The position numbers and the translations under genes were made by a program. Of a DNA stretch of 40,372 nt, positions 17,983 through 26,349 are shown in pieces; position 1 is the stretch's first letter; each line of letters opens with the position of its first letter. Origin of the DNA: SAR202 cluster bacterium (GTDB lineage Bacteria; Chloroflexota; Dehalococcoidia; Lucifugimonadales; VXLM01); NCBI GenBank assembly GCA_022448725.1, contig JAKUTR010000020.1, positions 1-40,372 of the forward strand, given 5' to 3'. A model generated the notes under the pieces. It saw nothing but the letters and a program-made list of their open reading frames with translations. It did no database searches and was not told where the DNA came from.

Positions 17983-19413
17983 TTAGCCGATTACGATGTC
18001 TTCTTTCGCATAATGGTGTGTAGCGATTTGGGTCGGTGAAGCGAGTGCTAAAAGGATCATCATCGGGGGCACGACTCGGCCAATGAACATTGAGGCTGAT
18101 AGTGCAAATAAACTGATATCTGATAAATTGCTCGTGATACCAGTGCTGAATCCCACCGTGCCAAAAGCGGAGACACTTTCAAATAAGATATCGAGTAATT
18201 CGATGTCTGGTTCAGCAAGTGAGACGACAACGGCAGTAGTTCCTACGCCGAAGAAAGCTATACCTAAGATTACTAGTGCCCACTGCACTTGCAGATGAGG
18301 GATAGTTTTTCCGAACATCACTGTGCGGTCGCGGCCTCGTAATGATGCTACTAGGAAACCAGCTAGAATTGCAGCGGTTGTGACTTTTATCCCCCCGGCG
18401 ACGGAAGCGGATGCTCCTCCGATGAACATAAGCAGGGTGTAAAAGACCTGTACGACTGATGTAGTTTCACCAATCTCAATGGTTGAGAAACCTGCAGTCC
18501 GGTTTATTGACTGAAAAAGTGCTGTGAAAAGCTTGTCGAGTAAGGGTAGGGGGCCGAGTGTTCTTGGGTTAGTATACTCGGCTAGGAGAAGTACTAACGC
18601 TCCAACGGTGATTAGCCCCAAAGTAGTGGCTAGAACTATCTTGGTGTTGAGAGTAAGTCGAGCCCACTGCCGATGGTGAACGCTGTCAATAATTACCCAA
18701 TAACTGAGGCTCCCGAGGACTATTAGAAGGCCAATTACTGGGATGAGGAACTTGTTACTTTGAAAGCCGATAAGGCTCTCACTTTCCAGAAGAGAGGTGA
18801 AGCCCGCGTTGTTAAAAGCTGATACTGTCTGAAACGCTGCCTGCCAAATAGCTTCGGATGGGGGGTAGATAGTGATCAACCCTGCAAGTAAGACTACAAA
18901 CCCTGCCGCCTGTATGCCGATAGCCCAAAAGACCACCTGGATAGTTACTCTGGTGATATCACCAAAGTTCGAAGTTCCAATAGCTTCTCGCATCAAAAGA
19001 CGTTGTGATAAAGATATACGTTGGCCAGCAAGGATCAGTAACGAAGTTGCGATGGTTATGATCCCGAGCCCACCTGCGAAGATGAGGACAAGGATTATTA
19101 TCTGCCCTGAACGAGTCCAGAATTCGGGTGTCGATTGGGTGACCAAACCCGTTACGGTAGCAGCAGAAGTAGCTGTGAATAGTGCATCTGCGAAGGGTAC
19201 GAAGCCCTCTCCATGGTGTGTGAAGGGTAGCATAAGCAACCCTGTACCAACCGCGATAATAATGATAAAGGAATAAGCTAGTATCATCGTGGGTTCGAAG
19301 ACCCGCGAATGACCACGCACTGCCCCAAGCTCAATGTGAACCGGCTCAAGTTCCTGTTGTCTGCGACGTCGGATGACGACGTCAGATGGTTTAGGATGCC
19401 ATGTGGTACTCAT
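17983..19413 (-). CDS. TrkH/KtrB-family potassium uptake channel subunit
   Basis: The 476-residue membrane protein has about eight or more transmembrane helices arranged as four M1-P-M2 units. Selectivity-filter-like loops are SAATVTGLVT, AFNNAGFTSL, NRTAGFSTIE and AFGTVGFSTG, the four repeats of the Trk/Ktr/HKT family. A basic, soluble N-terminus of ~40 residues precedes the first helix. It should import K+ (with H+ or Na+) across the inner membrane. The cytoplasmic NAD-binding partner (TrkA/KtrA) is not in the window. It begins five bases after the stop of the epimerase gene and probably shares its transcript. The length favours KtrB/TrkH; the exact member is unsure. Confidence 0.92.
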   Translation of the reverse strand: MSTTWHPKPSDVVIRRRRQQELEPVHIELGAVRGHSRVFEPTMILAYSFIIIIAVGTGLLMLPFTHHGEGFVPFADALFTATSAATVTGLVTQSTPEFWTRSGQIIILVLIFAGGLGIITIATSLLILAGQRISLSQRLLMREAIGTSNFGDITRVTIQVVFWAIGIQAAGFVVLLAGLITIYPPSEAIWQAAFQTVSAFNNAGFTSLLESESLIGFQSNKFLIPVIGLLIVLGSLSYWVIIDSVHHRQWARLTLNTKIVLATTLGLITVGALVLLLAEYTNPRTLGPLPLLDKLFTALFQSINRTAGFSTIEIGETTSVVQVFYTLLMFIGGASASVAGGIKVTTAAILAGFLVASLRGRDRTVMFGKTIPHLQVQWALVILGIAFFGVGTTAVVVSLAEPDIELLDILFESVSAFGTVGFSTGITSNLSDISLFALSASMFIGRVVPPMMILLALASPTQIATHHYAKEDIVIG

Positions 19414-19418
19414 GTGTA

Positions 19419-20336
19419 TTACTCGAGACCGACTCGGCCTATACCACCCGGTGAATTTTCTCCCACGATGAACCCGTTGATGATATCTGCGAACCTGACC
19501 TCCGAGTCATCCTGGGGTTGATATTTGAGCACCCGTCGGGCGTTGGTTATCGACCAAAACCCTCGTGTGTTGTTGCTGATTCCATAGACGATATGGAAGG
19601 GTATTCCATACTCGTTGTTGATATCTGGAGTTTCAATCGATTTAAGAAAGAGTTGTGTTTGGTCCCGTGCACTCAAGTAACATCCCAATACCCGCTTGAA
19701 TGTAGCGGGGTCATTCCCATATCTAGACGGTTCTAACTCTCGAGGATGACCGATTCTGACCATAATAACTTCAAGTTTACGGCCAGTTTCTAAACCTTCT
19801 ACCAAGATCTCTCTTCCAGATGGGTGCTCAAAACTCGGAAATCCGCATGCAAACACGAACCCCATATTCTCGTAAGCTGCCTTGGACCATCCGTAGAAAT
19901 TGTCTGAGAGCGGATACTCGTATGGACTTATGATGTCTTTGAAACGTTTATGCACAAGTGCGTGTTCGTACCAGTCCGCTGCGTGATTCGAGCTAGCGGC
20001 TACGACACGTCTTACGCCGGCATCGTACGACGCACGGAACACGTTGTATGCCATCTCGACGTTTTGCTTTTCCTCATAGTAGTGGTCAACGGGAGATCCA
20101 GTGTGTGGTTTGTGCCCAAGATGTATAACCGTATCGACACCTGTAAAGTGATGACTGTACGTTGATAGGTCAGGGTCGATCAGGTCAACCGTTTCCACGC
20201 CCTCGATAGAATCTCCGTCCCGGTTTTGTGAGGTGACGTCTAGCAACTTCAAATCGTATTGTTGGCGAAGGGTACTGAGCATCCGCCCTGCGACGTAGCC
20301 AGCGGCTCCAGTTATTAGTACTCGTTGTTTTGGCAT
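19419..20336 (-). CDS. NAD-dependent epimerase/dehydratase (extended SDR)
   Basis: The 305-residue protein has the extended short-chain dehydrogenase layout: a Rossmann motif GAAGYVAGR (10-18), an aspartate strand end LKLLDV, an active-site Ser in VVAASSNHAADW, and the catalytic YGWSK (Tyr and Lys). The similarity to uronate-dehydrogenase-like SDRs (SSNHA motif) suggests oxidation or epimerisation of a sugar acid or nucleotide sugar, which is uncertain. No Shine-Dalgarno is visible before the ATG. It is followed almost without gap by the potassium transporter. The region upstream (20337-20745) is a ~400-base intergenic gap. Confidence 0.85.
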   Translation of the reverse strand: MPKQRVLITGAAGYVAGRMLSTLRQQYDLKLLDVTSQNRDGDSIEGVETVDLIDPDLSTYSHHFTGVDTVIHLGHKPHTGSPVDHYYEEKQNVEMAYNVFRASYDAGVRRVVAASSNHAADWYEHALVHKRFKDIISPYEYPLSDNFYGWSKAAYENMGFVFACGFPSFEHPSGREILVEGLETGRKLEVIMVRIGHPRELEPSRYGNDPATFKRVLGCYLSARDQTQLFLKSIETPDINNEYGIPFHIVYGISNNTRGFWSITNARRVLKYQPQDDSEVRFADIINGFIVGENSPGGIGRVGLE

Positions 20337-20745
20337 AATTGTAATCTGTCCAGAGTCTCTAGTATTGATAACCTATCACTAAGTCTTTTACGCGTCGAAT
20401 ACCACAAAAGTTAAGTTAAGAAGGTTGCCAGCCAACCAGGGGATCACTGCATCATTCATTGAGTTGCCTATCCTTCCATAGTACGCTCATTAACGTTGCG
20501 ACCTTGCTGGTATCTGGCTGTAGGATATAGCTGGTGCAACCTTCATTCAACGCTTTATATTGGCTCAAGACCGATAAAACATACAAGGGATCAGAAGTGG
20601 GGCCGAGCAAAGTATGGAGTATCCATCGGGAAACCCAAACTTCCGTTATTATTTGTTGCCTCTAATAGGAGGTTGGTTGGAGACCAGAATTGTTAGGAAT
20701 AAAGGTAAAGTAGTGGCGATAGATTAGGTAATAACGGAGGAACTA
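20337..20745. other. Intergenic region between divergent epimerase and CcdA-like genes
   Basis: A ~400-base stretch with no convincing gene. An open frame at 20496-20696 has no ribosome binding site and biased, arginine-rich composition, so I do not call it. A small hairpin GGTTG-CCAGC-CAACC lies at 20423-20437. No tRNA or recognised RNA was seen. It must contain the divergent promoters, but I could not assign them. Confidence 0.5.
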
Positions 20746-21618
20746 ATCAGAAGGTTTAAGGGCTTTATTGTTTCTTTGGTATTAGCAGCAATTGCTTTAA
20801 TCTTAGCTGTGGTGGGCGCACTGGCGGTAGGTGAAAATACCCCGCCTGTGGTGGCTGGGATCCTTAGTATTTCAAGCCGTTCGAGCGGCATCCTGACAAA
20901 TATTAGTGACTTTCTTCCTGGTGGTTTTGCCTTCAGTGCAGGATTGGTATCCAGTGTGAACCCGTGTGGTTTTGCACTGTTGCCGGCGTACTTGGCTCTT
21001 TATATGACGTCTAGCTCTCGCCCTAGTGAGAGTCGTATGCTAAACCGTCTTGGAAGAGCCTTGTTGGTAAGTGCAATTCTCACACTAGGGTTCGTTGTAC
21101 TTTTTGGTATCGTAGGTTTGTTGATCACGGCAGGTGCACGGCAAATTATCACTTTAATGCCATGGAGTGGGCTCGTTGTCGGCGCTGCTTTGACCGTTGT
21201 CGGCGCATGGATACTTAGTGGAGGCACTATATACACACCTATAGCTCAACGGATTGCCAGGAACCTAGGCGATCCTACAACAATCAACGCTAAAGGCTTT
21301 TTCCTCTTTGGCATAAGCTATGGGGTCGCATCTTTAAGTTGCACACTTCCGATCTTTCTTGCGGTATTAGGTATCGGGGTTTCCACCAACTCGATTTTCG
21401 ATTCAATCGGATCTTTCGTTGTGTATGCTCTAGGAATGGGGAGCCTTATTTGGATTCTAACTACGGCGATTGCATTGTTTGAGGAGACTGGTTCAAGGCT
21501 ATTTCGGCAGGTACTTCCGTATACCCAGTTTTTAAGTGCAGGTTTGATAATTATCGCTGGATCTTATGTAGTATTTTATTGGCTTACGGAAGGTGAACTC
21601 CTAAGTAATTTCGTTTGA
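20746..21618 (+). CDS. CcdA/DsbD-type thiol-disulfide membrane protein
   Basis: This membrane protein (about 280-290 residues) carries electrons across the inner membrane for cytochrome c maturation or periplasmic disulfide reduction. Two conserved cysteines sit in SSVNPCGFALLPAYLALYM and YGVASLSCTLPIFL, matching the CcdA and DsbD-beta pair. About six or seven membrane helices are evident. A perfect GGAGG (20736-20740) is five bases before ATC at 20746, which would give Ile/Met-Arg-Arg-Phe-Lys, a positively charged start to the first helix. The only conventional in-frame start is TTG at 20776, which has no ribosome binding site and would delete those residues. No thioredoxin-like partner is next to it. 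It converges on lgt. Confidence 0.85.
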   Translation: MRRFKGFIVSLVLAAIALILAVVGALAVGENTPPVVAGILSISSRSSGILTNISDFLPGGFAFSAGLVSSVNPCGFALLPAYLALYMTSSSRPSESRMLNRLGRALLVSAILTLGFVVLFGIVGLLITAGARQIITLMPWSGLVVGAALTVVGAWILSGGTIYTPIAQRIARNLGDPTTINAKGFFLFGISYGVASLSCTLPIFLAVLGIGVSTNSIFDSIGSFVVYALGMGSLIWILTTAIALFEETGSRLFRQVLPYTQFLSAGLIIIAGSYVVFYWLTEGELLSNFV

Positions 21619-21620
21619 GC

Positions 21621-21646
21621 CTGAGATTTTGACTTGTCAATCTCAG
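21621..21646. terminator. Hairpin between convergent CcdA-like gene and lgt
   Basis: CTGAGATT (21621-21628) pairs with AATCTCAG (21639-21646), with additional GAC/GTC pairing inside. There is no strong T-run, so it is at best a weak or bidirectional terminator. Position between converging genes supports it. Confidence 0.4.
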
Positions 21647-21702
21647 CCATTGGTTGTGATTGGTCATGGACGGGTATAGTCCAAGTATTCGTCACGTAGT
21701 TA

Positions 21703-22563
21703 CTAGGGCCGCCTCCTACGTTCTGCTCGTGTTCCCGGTGGTAGCGTACCAGTATCAGGCGCTGGATCTGTGAACCGAGCACGGACAACTAATAGAGGTA
21801 TGGTTATCACGAGGACGATAATGGCGATGTAGTGAGCCTCCTGCATACCAAACGTCCAAATTTTGTCCTCCCGAAAAAATGTGATCGTAAATCTGCCCAA
21901 TGCATATAGTGCAAGGTAGGTGGCAAACAACATACCGTCAGGGCGCAAGCGTCCTCGTAACTTCCATAGAATAAATACGCACAGGACATTCCAAGCGATC
22001 TCATAGAGGATGACTGGGTGCACTGAATTCAGAGAGCCTGCGCCCCCATTGGCGCATAAAACCGCGGGGCTCTCGTCATTAGTCCAGCGCATCGAAAAGA
22101 ATAGATCTAGTGGTTTGGCGCAGTGTTCACCATTGATTATGTCCCCAATGCGTCCAATCGCTTGGCCGAAAGGCATTATCGGGGCCACCATATCGGCTGT
22201 TGAGCCGATGGGATGCTTCGTAAAGAATGCATATACTGTTCCACCGATAAACCCTCCGAGGAGAGCACCCCATAGTCCAATCCCGCCGCTCCAGATGGCC
22301 AAAATTCTAGCGGGATCGTTTTGATAAATGTCCCAATGATCTATGACATGAACCAAACGTGCTCCGATTACGCCTCCTAAGATGGCCCATATTGCTATGG
22401 AATAAATCGCGTCTGGGTCCAAGCCTTTGATTGGTGCCCATCGGCCGGCGAGTACTACTGCTGCTGCAACGGCGACGAAGCTGTAAAAGCCGTGCCAACT
22501 GATTACAACGGCGCTTAAAAAATCCCCACTGAATACATTGGGGTGAATATCGATCTCAATCAT
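21703..22563 (-). CDS. lgt: Prolipoprotein diacylglyceryl transferase Lgt
   Basis: Lgt moves a diacylglyceryl group from phosphatidylglycerol to the lipobox cysteine of prolipoproteins in the inner membrane. The 286-residue protein has about seven hydrophobic helices, the HGFYSF segment near 24, the ILGGVIGARLVHVI region, a GGIGLWGALLGG segment and the signature GRIGDIINGEHC (137-148; usual form GRxGNFINGE). A C-terminal basic tail (RAERRRRP) is present. AAGAGG lies nine bases before the ATG. It converges on the CcdA-like gene and is divergent from the Xer gene, with its own promoter. Confidence 0.95.
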   Translation of the reverse strand: MIEIDIHPNVFSGDFLSAVVISWHGFYSFVAVAAAVVLAGRWAPIKGLDPDAIYSIAIWAILGGVIGARLVHVIDHWDIYQNDPARILAIWSGGIGLWGALLGGFIGGTVYAFFTKHPIGSTADMVAPIMPFGQAIGRIGDIINGEHCAKPLDLFFSMRWTNDESPAVLCANGGAGSLNSVHPVILYEIAWNVLCVFILWKLRGRLRPDGMLFATYLALYALGRFTITFFREDKIWTFGMQEAHYIAIIVLVITIPLLVVRARFTDPAPDTGTLPPGTRAERRRRP

Positions 22564-22590
22564 ATACAGTACCTCTTGGAATCATTGTCT

Positions 22591-22620
22591 ACTCTACGAA
22601 GCTTTCTAATTAAGTGTCAA
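22591..22620 (-). promoter_or_regulatory. Promoter for lgt
   Basis: On the minus strand, TTGACA (22615-22620) and TAGAGT (22591-22596) are 18 bases apart, with the lgt ATG about 28 bases downstream of the -10. Confidence 0.6.
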
Positions 22621-22696
22621 GACTGGCCTGTTCGCTCCTTTAGCACCTATTAGTACAATGATAAAATCAAGTCGCTGTGAAGGATAACCACTAACT

Positions 22697-23602
22697 ATGA
22701 TAGGACCTGTCGAAAGGTTCTTTAACTACATGACAGTTGAGCGCGGGTTTTCATCAAACACACTCGCCGCTTACCGTAGCGACCTAGACCAATTGGTTAG
22801 CTTTCTTAACGAACTCAACGTTCAAGTGGGCGGAGTAGACGCTCACTGGAAGGATGTAGATCTAAAGCTCATTTCCTCATATGTGCGTTACCTACAGGAA
22901 CGTCAATATTCAGCAGCGACTCTTGCACGCAAGATTGCGTCCACTAAATCTCTCTTTAGTTTCCTCCTAGACGATGGTGTAGTAGATCTTGATCCTACGA
23001 AAGAAATCTCGGTTCCAAGGATTGGACGCTCATTACCGGATACCTTAACGTTAGATGAAGTGGACCGATTACTTGCATCCCCGAATCCTAATACTGACGA
23101 AGGTTGTCGTGATAGTGCAATGTTCGAACTTTTGTACGCTAGCGGGATACGAGTTACCGAGTTGGTTACCCTTAATATTCACGATGTTGATCTGGAACAG
23201 GCATTTATTCGCTGTCTTGGGAAAGGCGGGAAGGAACGCTTAGTACCGATTCATGACAAAGCCGTCGAAGGTATTGCTACATACCTTAAGGTTGCTCGCC
23301 TAAGATTTGCTAAAAGACACACAGAGTCAGCTTTGTTTTTGAATCAGCGAGGTAATGGTCTGACGAGACAAGGTTTTTGGCTGATCCTAAAGAGGCATGT
23401 CGCTAAAGTAGGAATTGATAAACGTATAACACCTCACACCCTGCGGCACAGTTTTGCGACGCACCTACTACAGGGAGGGGCTTCTATCCGGCACGTTCAG
23501 GAATTACTCGGGCACGCGAGTATTACTACAACTCAGATCTATACTCATCTTACGAGTGAACATGTCCGAATGGAGTATGACAGTTCTCACCCTAGGGCAT
23601 GA
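22697..23602 (+). CDS. xerD: Tyrosine recombinase XerC/XerD-like
   Basis: The 301-residue protein has the XerCD length and both domains. The N-terminal SAM-like DNA-binding domain spans about 1-95. The catalytic residues are all present: R152 in ASGIRVTEL, K176 in GKGGKE, H247 and R250 in HTLRHSF, H273 in LGHASI, and the nucleophile Y282 in TQIYTHL. It resolves chromosome dimers at dif by strand exchange in the cytoplasm. XerD versus XerC cannot be settled by eye. I found no flanking attachment sites or phage genes, so it looks like the housekeeping recombinase rather than an integrase. The next small gene is 63 bases downstream on the same strand. Confidence 0.88.
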   Translation: MIGPVERFFNYMTVERGFSSNTLAAYRSDLDQLVSFLNELNVQVGGVDAHWKDVDLKLISSYVRYLQERQYSAATLARKIASTKSLFSFLLDDGVVDLDPTKEISVPRIGRSLPDTLTLDEVDRLLASPNPNTDEGCRDSAMFELLYASGIRVTELVTLNIHDVDLEQAFIRCLGKGGKERLVPIHDKAVEGIATYLKVARLRFAKRHTESALFLNQRGNGLTRQGFWLILKRHVAKVGIDKRITPHTLRHSFATHLLQGGASIRHVQELLGHASITTTQIYTHLTSEHVRMEYDSSHPRA

Positions 23603-23665
23603 AGATGTTGCATTATCTGCGGTCACCCCGGACAATGAACTCAGCAAATTTTTCGGAGGACGAGA

Positions 23666-24004
23666 ATGCCTAGCAAAGGCCAACGAGTAGCCAAGCGGCA
23701 AAGTCAACTCCGCAGACGGCGGAAGCGCGATGCACAGCAGGAGTACGATTTCGATGTTGGGCCGGAGGTTTCGCAAACCCCAGATGATGTTGATGAAGAC
23801 CAAGAGGCCTCCCCAACGAGTCCATCTATTGCTTCATCTACGACCTCTTCTGGATCAAATCGCCGGCGTCATCGGAAAGAGCAAGAAGATGCGGTTGTTA
23901 TATCATCTCCCTTTCTAGGCGGCGAACTTCGTCACATTGGTATTATGAGCTTTGTGGTGTTATGCCTACTCGCTGCTGCGGCATTCGCCCTTAACGCTTA
24001 CTAG
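23666..24004 (+). CDS. Small tail-anchored membrane protein of unknown function
   Basis: I do not recognise this 112-residue protein. It has a very basic N-terminus (RQSQLRRRRKRD), an acidic, serine/threonine-rich middle (about 28-64) and another basic patch NRRRHRKEQE (65-74). Near its end is a single hydrophobic helix, about residues 92-110, so it is probably anchored by its C-terminus with the charged part in the cytoplasm. GGAGG upstream of the ATG supports the start. It follows the Xer gene and ends 12 bases before the converging VCBS-repeat gene. Confidence 0.7.
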   Translation: MPSKGQRVAKRQSQLRRRRKRDAQQEYDFDVGPEVSQTPDDVDEDQEASPTSPSIASSTTSSGSNRRRHRKEQEDAVVISSPFLGGELRHIGIMSFVVLCLLAAAAFALNAY

Positions 24005-24016
24005 GAGGGGCCCCTT

Positions 24017-26104
24017 TCAGGTAGTCTTTCCCAGCCCCGGGTCGTCTGTAGGCCGATATGGGGCAGTGAGGTTTCCATCAACAGGTGTGCCGAAGTTGCT
24101 CGGCTTCCAATACCAAATCCGGCCTTGATCAGCTCCGGCAAGGAGCTCATACTCACCATCTCCATCAAAATCCACAGCATCTGGATGTACTCCGTGTCTC
24201 CAAAACTCTAAAGGTTCTCCGGCGCTATCCCAAAGCACAACATCTGGGCGTTTAAATACAGGGGAGGTGTTCGTGCCCACATTTTTCAGAAATAACACGT
24301 AACTACTAAATGGACTGCCGTGTTGTGGTCCCACGCCGATCAACAGATCGAGTAGCCCATCTTTATCCCAATCGACCACGTTGATCTTTGTTCTGCCCCT
24401 ACCGTCGCCTCCGCCTGGAGTGTAAACGCCGTGGGTCTTAATTACCTCGCCGTCGTCGAACCGCAATTTTTCCCCCGGCTTAACGATGGAAGGATGCTCT
24501 CGCCCTAGCCTTCGAAAGATTGCAAGATCAAGGTCATTATCCTGTATGACTATATCGGGTACTCCAGAATTGGAGAAGTGTCCAATGCCTGGTTTCTGAC
24601 GCCATGGTCCGCGGAGCGCTTCCCCGTCCTGGATATGAACTCGTTGAGGTGGTCCGAGTTCCGGTTCTTTCTTAGTTCCCCAATTGGGGTACCACTCAAA
24701 AAGCCCGATCATATCGCTGACCATGAGATCAAGTAGGCCGTTGTTATTCCAGTCAACAAGGACGGGATTACTGTAACCTCCGATGTCACCATCGTAGGGG
24801 CTCTGTGAGCCTCCCCAGTCGTGACCAGCCGCGGGGTTAGGTCGTGCTAGCCTACGGATCTCAGTTGTGCCATTGCGGACGCGTTCGGGTAGTGAGAATC
24901 GCAGTGGTTCTGTAGAGAGGGTTTTATACCAATAGATGTGGCCTTCAACACCGCCGACTAGTAGATCAGGAACACCTGTGTCACGCCAGTCCCCAGTTGT
25001 TGGGACACTGAAAAAACTGTTGGCGACATGTGGATTCCTTTGCTTGATTTTCTTTGGTGTGTCGTAGATTGGACGGTTATTTTCATCCTGCCCGTAATAT
25101 TTGGACCACCCAATGGCCTGTGAGTGATCCCCTGCAAAAATGTCGAATCTACCGTTTTCTAGGGGGTCAGCTACGGTGATGCTCATATTCAATGTGGTAT
25201 TTCTGTTGAAAGGTTCACCATGTAGTGTCAGTAACTCCGTTGGATCCCCGAATGTTGGGACACGGCCAGTTTCAAGAATCGGGAGATGTAGAAGTCGACC
25301 GTAATACGTTAGAAGCAGTAGACCGGCGGAGGGATCGTTCGGATTTACTAATGTTGCCCACTTGGTATGCATGGGGAGTTCTACATCTGCACTACCAATA
25401 TTAGAGAAATGGATGTTTGAGCCTTCTGTCACGTTCTGATATAGATGCAGGAAGGACTTTGGTAGCCGGCTGAGCCAACTTCCATCCCTTGCGTACCTAT
25501 AGCGCTGGTCTTCAGCGGCTACTCCTGTAGCGGGGTCCACACTAAAATCGGAGGTGTTGTGTGTGTCGACTGTGATGAGATCAAGACGGCCGTCATTGTC
25601 CCAGTCGATTGGCACGGCTGTCCCTCTCGTGATCGTATGCCTTTGATCTTCTGTGCCATCGACAGATACATGTAGCGCCCCTTCCTTGGTAGGCCTGAGG
25701 CCACCGACCTCTGAAATAGCAACCGTAGTTTCTTGGGAGTAGTACCGAGGGCTCACGATGATCTGGGGCCCGTCACCAGAAAAATCGCCGATCGCGGCGA
25801 TGTAGCCCGTGAGCCCTTCGTTACAACTGTTTCTGTGAGCGGCACGTGACATCGTGCCCCAGCGGAGGCCCCGGTCAACAATGGGAGAGCCATCAGGTAA
25901 GGTATCAATGAATTTGTACGAAAAAATCTCATTACCTGAGCAGACGAGTTCTAATTTGTTGTCACCGTCGCAGTCGAAGACATGGACTACGTTTGTTGGG
26001 TCACAAGGTGAGTGCAGATCACCGATTAACTGCTCGTCCCCCAGCACGAGTGGTGAACCATCGCCATCGTTTCCTGCCTCTATGGGACGTGGGTAGTTGC
26101 TCAT
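24017..26104 (-). CDS. VCBS/FG-GAP repeat protein without a signal peptide
   Basis: The 695-residue protein contains about nine copies of a calcium-loop repeat of the form D-x-D/N-x-D/N-G-x-x-D-L, e.g. DCDGDNKLEL, DFSGDGPQI, DWDNDGRLDL, DWRDTGVPDL, DWNNNGLLDL, FSNSGVPDI, DWDKDGLLDL and DFDGDGEYEL. They are spread along the length, as in FG-GAP/VCBS beta-propellers that bind Ca2+. Such proteins are usually secreted or surface-bound, but this one starts MSNYPRPIEAGNDGDG with no signal peptide, and GGGAG before the ATG supports this start. Possibly it is cytoplasmic or exported by another route. The role is unknown. It is flanked by the tail-anchored protein gene (convergent) and uvrC (divergent). 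Confidence 0.85.
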   Translation of the reverse strand: MSNYPRPIEAGNDGDGSPLVLGDEQLIGDLHSPCDPTNVVHVFDCDGDNKLELVCSGNEIFSYKFIDTLPDGSPIVDRGLRWGTMSRAAHRNSCNEGLTGYIAAIGDFSGDGPQIIVSPRYYSQETTVAISEVGGLRPTKEGALHVSVDGTEDQRHTITRGTAVPIDWDNDGRLDLITVDTHNTSDFSVDPATGVAAEDQRYRYARDGSWLSRLPKSFLHLYQNVTEGSNIHFSNIGSADVELPMHTKWATLVNPNDPSAGLLLLTYYGRLLHLPILETGRVPTFGDPTELLTLHGEPFNRNTTLNMSITVADPLENGRFDIFAGDHSQAIGWSKYYGQDENNRPIYDTPKKIKQRNPHVANSFFSVPTTGDWRDTGVPDLLVGGVEGHIYWYKTLSTEPLRFSLPERVRNGTTEIRRLARPNPAAGHDWGGSQSPYDGDIGGYSNPVLVDWNNNGLLDLMVSDMIGLFEWYPNWGTKKEPELGPPQRVHIQDGEALRGPWRQKPGIGHFSNSGVPDIVIQDNDLDLAIFRRLGREHPSIVKPGEKLRFDDGEVIKTHGVYTPGGGDGRGRTKINVVDWDKDGLLDLLIGVGPQHGSPFSSYVLFLKNVGTNTSPVFKRPDVVLWDSAGEPLEFWRHGVHPDAVDFDGDGEYELLAGADQGRIWYWKPSNFGTPVDGNLTAPYRPTDDPGLGKTT

Positions 26105-26324
26105 AATACTCTCCCAGTGAGTGATCTTAGGCTCGGTACTTTACCAGAACGTTTACGAGTGAATAAGGTCCGAAGTACAGGCGTTGGGTTGATGGTTACG
26201 AAAAAGAATTCAAGACACTAACTACACGGATGGCTTGAGTAACTCATCGATTAGAAGGCAATAGCACTGTAGGTTTTTCAATATCAGCCCAGAGTGGTTT
26301 GTTGAAGAGTGGTGTGACAGCGGT

Positions 26325-26333
26325 TGATATGAT
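26325..26333 (+). promoter_or_regulatory. Extended -10 promoter candidate for uvrC
   Basis: TGA-TATGAT (26325-26333) would start transcription near 26340, ten bases before the ATG at 26350. No Shine-Dalgarno precedes that ATG, so this could be a very short leader. No convincing -35 was seen. Confidence 0.35.
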
Positions 26334-26349
26334 TGGCTACACTTGCTGG

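Noticed and set aside
20496-20696. 66-codon frame in the 20337-20745 gap
   Set aside because: No ribosome binding site, no motif and no neighbour logic.
22697-23602. Xer-like recombinase as a sign of an integrated element
   Set aside because: Length and motifs fit housekeeping XerCD, and no att repeats, tRNA or phage genes flank it.
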